44,984 nt of DNA, from positions 1 through 44,984 of the forward strand of contig CAJONG010000007.1 in NCBI GenBank assembly GCA_905235845.1, read 5' to 3'. Of this stretch, positions 32,168-40,000 are shown piece after piece; within the stretch, counting starts at the first letter, position 1; the number at the start of each line of letters is the position of its first letter. Position numbers and translations under genes: made by a program. The notes below the pieces were generated by a model. That model had not been told where the DNA came from. It saw only the letters and a program-made list of their open reading frames with translations, and did no database searches. Source of the DNA: an uncultured Lachnospiraceae bacterium. Its GTDB lineage: Bacteria; Bacillota; Clostridia; Lachnospirales; Lachnospiraceae.

Positions 32168-33925
32168 ATGAAGAAAATTATATCATACATGAGGGGACTG
32201 GAATGGCTGTATTTTGTTGTTTTTATACTTCTGGTATATGTACAGGTATTATTATCACTGAAAATACCTGAATATATGCAGAATATTACAGACCTTATGC
32301 AGAATAATACAAATAAACTTGCGGTACTTACGGCACCTGCGATTAAAATGCTCCTTTGTTCCGTGGGTTCAATAGGAAGTGCTGTGGTTTCCGGCTTTTG
32401 CCTGTCATATACTTCCGCAACGGTCATAACAAGAATGCGTGAGGAGCTTTTTGGCAAAATTCTGTCGTTCAATCTTGCCGAGATGAAAAGGTTTTCCTCT
32501 TCAAGCCTTATAACACGGTGTACCAATGACATGGAGCAGGTAAAGCTGTTTATAAGCGTAGGTGTCCAGGCGTTAGTGCAGTGTCCGCTTACCGTAATAA
32601 TTGCAGTCACAAAGATGAAGGGTAATTCGACATGGATGACCGCGATTGTGATCACGGCTGTTTTGGTTACGGTTATAACAATCCTTTTGTTTTTGTTATC
32701 TGTGAAAAAGACCGCCATGGTGCAGAAGCTAATCGATGATATTAACAGACTTACAAAAGAGCACCTTACCGGTATGCGTGTTGTTCACGCATACAACGGA
32801 TATGAGTATCAGCAGACTCAGTTCAAAAATGCAAATGATAAACTTATGAGGACTAATGTTTCGGCAACACGATACATAGGAAGTATACTTCCGTTTTTTA
32901 ATATAAGCCAAAGTGCGCTTACGCTTGCAATCTATATTCTTGGAAGCAGTATGATATTTGGACTTGGAACGATTGCTGAAAAGCAGCAGACATTTTCGCA
33001 AATGGTTGTTTTTGCATCTTACGCATTACAGGCGTTCAGTGCATTTGCGATGATAATTATTGTTATGACCGCACTTCCAAGGCTTATCATCTCCCTTAGG
33101 AGAATAGTCGAAGTGATTGATACTGATATAGAGATAAAGGACGGTATGGCATCAGGCGGAATAAACGGAAAAATCGGAACAATAGAATTCAGAAATGTTT
33201 CGTTTACTTATCCCGGCTCATCCCGAAAGGCTTTGTCTGATATTTCGTTTACTGTTGAAAGAGGTCAGACGCTTGCCGTTATCGGAGCGACAGGTTCGGG
33301 GAAAACAACACTTATGAATCTCATTCCGCGATTTTATGATGCAACAGAGGGTGCAGTATTTGTGGACGGACAAAATGTTAGGGACTATAACCTTTGGTCG
33401 CTCAGGAATTTGATGGGATATGTGCCGCAAAAGAGCTTTTTGTTTACGGGTACTATCGGTTCAAATATTAATTACGGGCAAAAGAGTGGACTTGAAAATA
33501 CGCTTGCAGAAATAGAGAGGGCGGCCGAGATCGGACAGTCTAAGGATTTTATTGAGAAAAAACAGGGACAGTATGAGGCAAGGGTTGAAGAGGGAGGATC
33601 GAATTTTTCTGGAGGTCAGCGTCAGCGCTTGACGATTTCGAGAGCTATCTGCAGAGATCCGGAATTTTATCTGTTTGATGACTCTTTTTCTGCCTTGGAC
33701 TTCAAAACGGATTCCATACTGAGAAAAAAACTTCGTGAAAATGCCAAGGATTCTACGCAAATAGTAGTCGGACAGCGTATAGGCAGTATCATGAATGCGG
33801 ATATTATTATTGTCCTTGACAAGGGAAAGATAGTGGGAAAAGGCAAGCATGAGGAGCTTATTGAAAATTGCGGTGTCTATCGTGAGATTGCAATGTCACA
33901 GCTTATGTCTGGGGAGGTAGAGTGA
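32168..33925 (+). CDS. ABC exporter half-transporter with degenerate ATP site (subunit A)
   Basis: 585 residues: six-helix exporter membrane domain (~1-310) fused to an ATPase domain. Walker A is GATGSGKTT, signature FSGGQRQR is intact, but Walker B reads FYLFDDSFSALD with Asp instead of the catalytic Glu, and the H-loop is GQRIGS with Gln in place of His. This pattern marks the catalytically weak side of heterodimeric exporters such as TM287/288 and BmrCD. The partner gene follows after a single base. Location after five acyltransferases suggests export of the acylated product, though multidrug or lipid transport is equally compatible with the sequence. Confidence 0.92.
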   Translation: MKKIISYMRGLEWLYFVVFILLVYVQVLLSLKIPEYMQNITDLMQNNTNKLAVLTAPAIKMLLCSVGSIGSAVVSGFCLSYTSATVITRMREELFGKILSFNLAEMKRFSSSSLITRCTNDMEQVKLFISVGVQALVQCPLTVIIAVTKMKGNSTWMTAIVITAVLVTVITILLFLLSVKKTAMVQKLIDDINRLTKEHLTGMRVVHAYNGYEYQQTQFKNANDKLMRTNVSATRYIGSILPFFNISQSALTLAIYILGSSMIFGLGTIAEKQQTFSQMVVFASYALQAFSAFAMIIIVMTALPRLIISLRRIVEVIDTDIEIKDGMASGGINGKIGTIEFRNVSFTYPGSSRKALSDISFTVERGQTLAVIGATGSGKTTLMNLIPRFYDATEGAVFVDGQNVRDYNLWSLRNLMGYVPQKSFLFTGTIGSNINYGQKSGLENTLAEIERAAEIGQSKDFIEKKQGQYEARVEEGGSNFSGGQRQRLTISRAICRDPEFYLFDDSFSALDFKTDSILRKKLRENAKDSTQIVVGQRIGSIMNADIIIVLDKGKIVGKGKHEELIENCGVYREIAMSQLMSGEVE

Positions 33926-33926
33926 A

Positions 33927-35693
33927 ATGAAGAATAGTAGTGCTCATCGGAAAAAGACAGATGGTGTGTTCGGGAAGCTCCTTAAGTATATAAAACCGTT
34001 TTGGGGAATACTCTTTGTGATAGTTCTTATGTCGCTTTCCGGTTCTATCTTATGCGTTTTGGCTCCGAACTTCATGAAAAATATCGTGAACGAGATACAA
34101 ATCGGTATTACAGGGGAATATGATGAGGGGGCTGTATTACGATATGCTGCTGTTACAATCATAATTCTTCTGGCATCTTTTGTATGTAATTTTATACAGA
34201 CTTATTTTGCGCCGCTTCTCTCACAGAAGACGGCGCATAAGCTTAGGGAACAGGTGAATATCAAAGCAAACAGAATACCACTTAATTACTTTGATACAAA
34301 TCCCGAAGGTGATACGCTTTCAACTATGACGAATGATATAGATATACTGTCAACATCATTCAGCAGTACATTACCTACGCTCGTAACAGCGATTGCAACA
34401 ATCATTGCCTGCCTTATACTTATGTTCCTTACCAATTGGATACTTGCAGTTACTACTATAATAGGCTGTGTTGTAGGGCTTGTAATATCTATGAAGGTAC
34501 TCGGGAAAGGAGCTCCTTATTTCAAAAAAAACCAGGATGTACTTGGAAAGCTTAATGCTCACATCAATGAAGATATAAAGGGACATTTGATAATAAAGTC
34601 ATTTAATGCTGAAAATGAAGTCTTTGAAGACTTTAAGAGGACAAATAATGAATTATTTGAATCAACGTGGAAAACTCAGCTTGTGTCTTATATGATGTCT
34701 CCGCTTGCCGTTTTTGCAAACAATTTCAGTTACATATTGGTTTGTGTTGTAGGTGCTTCTCTTGTCTTTACCGGTCATGCTATGATAGGTACGATCGTGG
34801 CATTTATCCAGTATGCTCAAATATTCGCGGGGCCTATCTCTCAGATCTCTCAGGCAGCAGGCAATATACAACCGGCGCTTGCAGCAGGAAGCAGGATATT
34901 TGCGATGTTGGAACAGGAGGAGATGGAGGATGACGGCAGGACACAGGTAGACACGGGGAAGGTCGAAGGCGAGGTTGATTTTAGTCACGTAAGATTTGGC
35001 TATACACCGGAGAATATCATCGTGCATGACTTTTCCTGCCATGTTGATGCGGGACAAAAGGTGGCAATCGTTGGTCCCACAGGAGCAGGTAAATCCACAC
35101 TTATAAATCTGCTTACACGTTTTTATGAGGTTAACGGTGGTGATATTAAGATTGACGGTACCTCTATATATGAGATGTCCCGCGAGACACTGCACAGTAT
35201 GATCAGTATGGTGCTTCAGGAAACATGGACATTTCAAGGTACCATTCGTGACAATATCGTGTACTCAAAAAAGAATGTCAGTGATGAATTGCTTGATAAG
35301 GTCATAAAGGACTGTGGGCTGGATGACTTTATAAGCAAGTGTCCTGACAGAGCCAGCACGATTATTGCAGAGGAGGCAGACATCTCGGCAGGGCAAAAAC
35401 AGCTTATTAATATTGCAAGGGCAATGATTGATGATGCACCGATTCTTATCCTTGATGAGGCAACCTCCTCTGTAGATACGAGAACGGAAAAGGTCATCTC
35501 TGAAGCGATAGATAAGTTGATGGAGGGTAGAACAAGTTTTGTGATTGCCCATAGGCTATCAACGATCAGAAATGCGAACCTGATTCTGGTTTTAAAAGAC
35601 GGAGACATTATAGAAACAGGAATACACGATGAGCTTATGGCAAAGAAAGGTTTTTATGCTGATTTGTATATGAGCCAGTTTGATAATCAGTAG
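33927..35693 (+). CDS. ABC exporter half-transporter with catalytic ATP site (subunit B)
   Basis: 588 residues: six-helix membrane domain then ATPase. Walker A GPTGAGKST, Walker B LILDEATSSVD with catalytic Glu, H-loop AHRLST with His. The signature is degenerate (ISAGQKQ instead of LSGGQ). Together with the complementary defects in subunit A this gives one competent and one degenerate composite ATP site, the hallmark of a heterodimer. Starts one base after subunit A, with GGGAGGTAG just upstream. The GlgX-like gene starts 11 bases after its stop. Confidence 0.92.
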   Translation: MKNSSAHRKKTDGVFGKLLKYIKPFWGILFVIVLMSLSGSILCVLAPNFMKNIVNEIQIGITGEYDEGAVLRYAAVTIIILLASFVCNFIQTYFAPLLSQKTAHKLREQVNIKANRIPLNYFDTNPEGDTLSTMTNDIDILSTSFSSTLPTLVTAIATIIACLILMFLTNWILAVTTIIGCVVGLVISMKVLGKGAPYFKKNQDVLGKLNAHINEDIKGHLIIKSFNAENEVFEDFKRTNNELFESTWKTQLVSYMMSPLAVFANNFSYILVCVVGASLVFTGHAMIGTIVAFIQYAQIFAGPISQISQAAGNIQPALAAGSRIFAMLEQEEMEDDGRTQVDTGKVEGEVDFSHVRFGYTPENIIVHDFSCHVDAGQKVAIVGPTGAGKSTLINLLTRFYEVNGGDIKIDGTSIYEMSRETLHSMISMVLQETWTFQGTIRDNIVYSKKNVSDELLDKVIKDCGLDDFISKCPDRASTIIAEEADISAGQKQLINIARAMIDDAPILILDEATSSVDTRTEKVISEAIDKLMEGRTSFVIAHRLSTIRNANLILVLKDGDIIETGIHDELMAKKGFYADLYMSQFDNQ

Positions 35694-35704
35694 GAGTAGA
35701 GAAA

Positions 35705-37777
35705 ATGAAGAGAGTAGATCAATTTCCAAGTCATGAGCTAAACGGGATTAAGTACAGAGCAGGAAAGACTATGCCGTTCGGAGCAACAGTTTTAGATGAT
35801 AATACGGTAAACTTTTCCATTTATTCAAAGCATTCTACAAGGTGCAATCTTGTGCTTTATCATTTGGGAGAGGCAAAGCCCTTTGTCGAGATTTCCATTC
35901 CGGATGAGTTTCGGATAGGAAGTGTTTATGCGGTAATGGTTTTTGGACTTGACTGGGAAAATACGGAATATGGTTATCGCTTTGACGGACCTTATAATTT
36001 AAGTGAGGGCCATTGCTTTGACAAGACGAAGATTGTCCTTGACCCATACGCAAAAATGGTCTCAGGGCGTGATGAATGGCATACCCGTACATATAAGAAA
36101 AAATCCTATCAGTTCAGAGGACGTATCATTCGGGATGATTACGACTGGGACGGTGACAGACCGCTGGGCACACCTATGAAAGACCTTGTAATTTATGAGC
36201 TCCATGTCAGAGGTTTTACGAAAGACAAGTCAAGCAAGGTAAAGCATAAAGGAACCTTTGCGGGGGTAATCGAAAAGATTCCGTACCTAAAGGAGCTTGG
36301 CATCAATTGTATCGAGTTCATGCCGCTGTTTGAGTTTGAGGAGTTTTTTCCGGCACTCGATGATGTTCCCACGAATTATTGGGGATACTCTACCGTCAAC
36401 TATTTCTCGCCCAAGACGGCCTATGCTTCTTATGGGAAAATGGGTCTGGCTGTGGATGAGATGAAAAATATGGTAAAGCAGCTTCATAAAAACGGGATCG
36501 AGGTCATTCTTGATATAGTCTTTAACCATACGGCAGAGTATGGTGATGGGGGAGAATACTTATCCTTCCGTGGCGTAGATAATAAAACCTATTATCTGAT
36601 GAATGATGACGGGACATACTCCAATTATTCTGCCTGTGGCAATACCATGAACTGCAATAATCCAATCGTGCGGAGTTTCATTGTAGACTCTCTGCGCTAT
36701 TGGGTGTCGGAATTTCATATTGATGGGTTTCGGATTGATGAGGCTCCGATATTTGCTCGTGGGCAGGACGGTCAGCCAATGGTAAGTCCTCCGCTTGTGG
36801 AATCTCTAAAAAACGATCCCGTCCTTAGTGATACGAAGCTGATTTCAGAGGGATGGGATGCGGCAGGCTTTTCCACCATAGGACAGTTTCCGACCGGCTG
36901 GGCGGATTGGAATCCCAGGATGAGGGATACATTAAAGCGATTTGCAAAGGGGATGGCGGAGGCTGGACCTGAGCTGATTACATCCCTTGAGGGATCGCCG
37001 GATATGTTCGGAGTAAGCGGACCCGCTTCATCGGTCAACTATGTAAATTCACACGATGGCTTTACTCTTTACGATACTGTGGCATACAATCATGCGCACA
37101 ACGAAGGAAATGCGTTTACCTCGCCGATGGATCATGAGTTTGATAACTGTTCATGGAATTGCGGCGTTGAGGGAGAAACGGATGATCTGGAGGTAATTAC
37201 TCTTAGAAGAAGGCAGATCAAGAACATTATGACGCTTTTAATGCTATCAAGAGGTGTGCCGATGTTCTGGGCGGGAGATGAGTTCGGTAACACCCAATAT
37301 GGAAATAACAATGCTTTTTCTTCTGACAGTACCGTTTCATGGCTGGATTGGAATCGGCTCAAGGAATATGAGGATGTGTTTCATTATGTAAAGAGTCTGA
37401 TTGCTTTTAGAAAAGCACATCCTGTGATTCGCAAGGGAGATTATTTTAACGGGCATAATTCCATGAATTATCCGGAGGTATCCTGGCATGGGACAAGTGC
37501 GTGGGAGTTCGACCGCTTTTCGCCGTTTTTAACCTTTGGATTTATGTACAGCGAGCCGGTAAAGGAATTTGAGACGGAGGAAGACTGCTTTATCTATTGT
37601 GCTTACAACTCACACTGGGAGGAGCATAGCTTTGAACTTCCAATCATACCGGAAGGAATGAATTGGCGTATAGATATGTATTCTGCAGATGAGAAATTTA
37701 AGAGCAAGGGAAAGGAAACAAAGGGCACCGTCACATTGATGCCGAGGAGCAGCATGATACTTATTGGTAAAAGATAA
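35705..37777 (+). CDS. GlgX/pullulanase-type GH13 debranching enzyme
   Basis: 690 residues, no signal peptide. An N-terminal beta-sandwich of the CBM48/isoamylase type (PFGATVLDDNTVNFSIYSKHS, residues ~20-130) precedes the GH13 domain: DLVIYELHVRGFT, DIVFNHTAEY region I, DGFRIDEAP region II with nucleophile Asp345, ISEGWDAAG region III with acid Glu382, VNSHDGFTL region IV with Asp451. This resembles glycogen debranching enzymes that split alpha-1,6 links, but region II differs from the common FRFDLA. Its place in the acyltransferase/exporter cluster rather than with glycogen genes suggests a dedicated glucan acceptor or product-trimming role; this is inference. The C-terminus is closely similar to the fragment at 39044-39301. 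Confidence 0.88.
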   Translation: MKRVDQFPSHELNGIKYRAGKTMPFGATVLDDNTVNFSIYSKHSTRCNLVLYHLGEAKPFVEISIPDEFRIGSVYAVMVFGLDWENTEYGYRFDGPYNLSEGHCFDKTKIVLDPYAKMVSGRDEWHTRTYKKKSYQFRGRIIRDDYDWDGDRPLGTPMKDLVIYELHVRGFTKDKSSKVKHKGTFAGVIEKIPYLKELGINCIEFMPLFEFEEFFPALDDVPTNYWGYSTVNYFSPKTAYASYGKMGLAVDEMKNMVKQLHKNGIEVILDIVFNHTAEYGDGGEYLSFRGVDNKTYYLMNDDGTYSNYSACGNTMNCNNPIVRSFIVDSLRYWVSEFHIDGFRIDEAPIFARGQDGQPMVSPPLVESLKNDPVLSDTKLISEGWDAAGFSTIGQFPTGWADWNPRMRDTLKRFAKGMAEAGPELITSLEGSPDMFGVSGPASSVNYVNSHDGFTLYDTVAYNHAHNEGNAFTSPMDHEFDNCSWNCGVEGETDDLEVITLRRRQIKNIMTLLMLSRGVPMFWAGDEFGNTQYGNNNAFSSDSTVSWLDWNRLKEYEDVFHYVKSLIAFRKAHPVIRKGDYFNGHNSMNYPEVSWHGTSAWEFDRFSPFLTFGFMYSEPVKEFETEEDCFIYCAYNSHWEEHSFELPIIPEGMNWRIDMYSADEKFKSKGKETKGTVTLMPRSSMILIGKR

Positions 37778-37795
37778 GCCGTTAGAGGAGGAAAA

Positions 37796-39025
37796 ATGTC
37801 GCTTTTAACTACTGAATTTGAAGAGGATACTCTGACCATACATATGTGCGGCAGGGTAGATACTAACAATATAGGTGGAATACAGAACGAGATAAACGAG
37901 GCACTGGAAAGCAACGATGTATCTTCAGTTATTGTGGACGCTAAGGAACTTGAATATATCTCAAGCATAGGACTCAGAACTATGTTGGGTATAAAGAAAA
38001 GAATAAATACTTTTAAGATTATCAATGTTTCTGACGGCGTATATGATGTATTTGAGGTTACAAGATTTACTGACATAATGGATGTAAAGAGAGCGCACCG
38101 TAAAATCGCCGTTGATAACTGTGCCATACTTGGAAAAGGTGCCTGCGGTACGGTGTATAAGCTTGACGATGAAAGGATCGTAAAGGTCTTTGTTGATGGT
38201 TATGAATTGGAAAAGGTAGAAAAGGAGAGAGATAATTCTCAAAATGCTTTTACTCACGGCATAGATACAGCCATACCTTTTGATATTGTTGAAGTAGGCC
38301 GGGGCTATGGTCTTATTTATGAGATCATAAATGCCGATACGCTCAAAAATGTGATGCAAAAAGACCGAGGCAGGTTAGGCTATTATATTGAAATATATGC
38401 AGCTTATGTAAAAAATATGCATCACATTGTTTTTGAGAAGGATTGTTACCCTGATATGAAAGAGGTGTGGATTAAGAAGGTAGAAAACTCAGAGGGAGAT
38501 TTTTCTGATGAGGAAAAAAGGGCAGCAAGAAAGCTGATTTCTCTTATCCCGGACAGAAAGAATTTTAATCACGGCGATATTAACCTCGGTAATTTAATGG
38601 TTGAAAAAGGAAAAGCGGTTATCATAGATATGGAAGATGCCGTGTTAGGTCATCCTGTTTTTGATCTGGCTTTTATCTACTATCTTTTTAAATTGCTGCC
38701 GGGATTTTTGCCGGATGAGTTCTGTGAGCTGATTGTCGGGTTTTCTAAGGAGGAAAATATGTTCCTCTGGAACAGGTTCTGCGAGATATATTTTGATTGT
38801 AAGACTTGCGATGAACGTGAAGTATATGAAAGAGAACTACATCCTTACGGCATAATCAAACTGCTCGACGTACTACCCTTGTACTACAAGGTGTTTGATG
38901 CTGCCGAGGGAGAAAATAAGAAGATTGTTCCGGCTTTATATGCAGCGTTCAAGCCTGCTGTGGCAGAATTCAGGCAAGAACTTTGCAAAGCTGCTGAAGC
39001 AGGAACGACAGTCCTGGATTTTTAA
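37796..39025 (+). CDS. STAS domain fused to APH/eukaryotic-like kinase domain
   Basis: 409 residues. Residues 1-~105 are STAS: CGRVDTNNIGGIQ, then DAKELEYISSIGLRTML with Ser57 at the phospho-acceptor position. The remainder is kinase-like: glycine loop ILGKGACGTVYK (~residues 113-124), probable ATP Lys shortly after (RIVKVF), HINGE-like LIYEIINADTL, catalytic FNHGDINLGN (Asp261, Asn266) and metal-binding IIDMEDA (Asp278). This arrangement is that of aminoglycoside/choline-kinase-type enzymes (small-molecule kinases) and of related Ser/Thr kinases. Substrate unknown: it could be a sugar or the STAS domains themselves. AGAGGAGG precedes ATG. 18 bases after the GlgX-like gene. Confidence 0.85.
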   Translation: MSLLTTEFEEDTLTIHMCGRVDTNNIGGIQNEINEALESNDVSSVIVDAKELEYISSIGLRTMLGIKKRINTFKIINVSDGVYDVFEVTRFTDIMDVKRAHRKIAVDNCAILGKGACGTVYKLDDERIVKVFVDGYELEKVEKERDNSQNAFTHGIDTAIPFDIVEVGRGYGLIYEIINADTLKNVMQKDRGRLGYYIEIYAAYVKNMHHIVFEKDCYPDMKEVWIKKVENSEGDFSDEEKRAARKLISLIPDRKNFNHGDINLGNLMVEKGKAVIIDMEDAVLGHPVFDLAFIYYLFKLLPGFLPDEFCELIVGFSKEENMFLWNRFCEIYFDCKTCDEREVYERELHPYGIIKLLDVLPLYYKVFDAAEGENKKIVPALYAAFKPAVAEFRQELCKAAEAGTTVLDF

Positions 39026-39043
39026 ATCTGACAGGTAAAATGT

Positions 39044-39301
39044 ATGCAGCTTACATTTGCCTTTCTATATGCAGAGGATCATATCAAATATGGGACAAAA
39101 ACGGACGCCTTTATCTATGTGGCGGTGAACGCACATTGGGAAGAGCACTTTGAACTGCCGATCGTGCCGAAGGGTATGAAGTGGCACCTGGCGGCAGAAG
39201 CCTATGGCAAGGCGTATACGGCCGGTCGTGAGCCTGTGGCCAAAGATCAGCATAGGATTACCCTTGGTTCGAGATCGACGGCGATATTGATCACACGATA
39301 A
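39044..39301 (+). pseudogene. C-terminal remnant of a second GlgX-like enzyme
   Basis: An 85-codon frame with no good ribosome binding site. It aligns end to end with the last ~85 residues of the enzyme at 35705-37777: LTFAFLYAED versus LTFGFMYSEP, FIYVAVNAHWEEH versus FIYCAYNSHWEEH, FELPIVPKGMKW versus FELPIIPEGMNW, and SRSTAILITR versus SRSSMILIGKR. The catalytic domain is absent, so this is the tail of a deleted gene. It is followed, like the intact copy, by a STAS gene, which points to an ancestral duplication of a GlgX-STAS unit. The wobble bases are GC-richer than in the intact copy, so the two are not a recent tandem duplication. Confidence 0.82.
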
Positions 39302-39339
39302 AAGTGGATAAAAACCATAAACAAAAGGAGGATATGACA

Positions 39340-39639
39340 ATGTTAAACATCACGAAAAATGCAAATGGCAGCAACCTTACGATAGGACTGGAAGGGCGGC
39401 TTGATACGACTACCGCACCGGAACTTGAGGGAGAGGTCAAGGAACTTCTGCCTGAGGTGACAGATCTTGTGCTTGATCTTGAAAAACTGGAGTATATTTC
39501 ATCCGCAGGACTTCGCGTGCTTCTTTCCACCCAGAAGGTCATGAATACAAAGGGGACTATGTTGGTCAAAAATTCCAGGGAGGAATTGAAAGAAATCTTT
39601 AAGGTGACAGGCTTTGCAGATATTCTGACGATTGAATGA
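39340..39639 (+). CDS. Stand-alone STAS-domain (anti-sigma factor antagonist-like) protein
   Basis: 99 residues: LTIGLEGRLDTTTAPELEGEV, then LDLEKLEYISSAGLRVLL with Ser55 at the phospho-acceptor position. This is the normal size of a SpoIIAA/RsbV-type antagonist. I choose ATG 39340, which is 8 bases after AAGGAGG; the in-frame ATG at 39334 is too close to it. Family proteins bind an anti-sigma kinase and are switched by Ser phosphorylation; no such kinase or sigma factor lies in this window. It is the third STAS domain in the cluster and the last clear gene of it. Confidence 0.92.
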   Translation: MLNITKNANGSNLTIGLEGRLDTTTAPELEGEVKELLPEVTDLVLDLEKLEYISSAGLRVLLSTQKVMNTKGTMLVKNSREELKEIFKVTGFADILTIE

Positions 39640-40000
39640 GTGCATATATGGGAAGAACACGCTTCCGGGAAAAAGTGCGTGCATTCAGGATGGCTTTCTC
39701 TATGAAGCGGTGTTGTAGCTCCGCTCTATTTGTTGTACCCACAAATCAACTGTGAATCAATGTCATTTAGTTAAGGAGAAAGTAAATACGTTGTTGAAGA
39801 TGAATTAAGGTGTTTCTTGGAGTTTCATTGCTAAAATGAGGATGAAGCATGATGATTGAGTAAAGAAGGGCATACAAGGGCATACAAATACGCAACAAAA
39901 ATTGACAGGATCGAACCCAAAATGTATGCTTTAATTGGTAGACAGATGATGGTCAAACGATTATTCTGATGTTAAGAATAATTGCAAAGGTGGGAACAGT
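39640..40000. other. Intergenic region with promoter and short tandem repeat
   Basis: About 360 bases without a supportable gene. It holds a tandem 10-bp duplication AAGGGCATAC (39866-39875 and 39876-39885), the promoter for the following gene, and an AAGGAGAAAG purine stretch near 39774-39783 not followed by a long frame. No clear terminator for the preceding cluster was found. Confidence 0.6.
39902..39930 (+). promoter_or_regulatory. Promoter of the acyltransferase-3 gene
   Basis: Consensus TTGACA at 39902-39907 and TATGCT at 39925-39930, spaced 17 bp; start expected near 39937, about 64 bases before the gene. Confidence 0.75.

Noticed and set aside
34667-34933. Cysteine-rich plus-strand frame inside the second ABC gene
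   Set aside because: Different frame within an intact, motif-complete ABC transporter gene; the Cys richness is a frame-shift artefact.
23849-39339. Carrier protein (ACP/PCP) gene expected with condensation-like enzymes
   Set aside because: I looked in the gaps and short frames of the cluster for a ~80-residue acidic protein with a D-S-L/I phosphopantetheine motif and found none.
39648-39755. 35-codon frame after the stand-alone STAS gene
   Set aside because: No ribosome binding site, no recognisable features and a basic, low-complexity composition typical of chance frames.
39866-39885. Tandem AAGGGCATAC repeat as a possible CRISPR or protein-binding array
   Set aside because: Only two 10-bp units with no spacers, so neither a CRISPR array nor a convincing iteron set.
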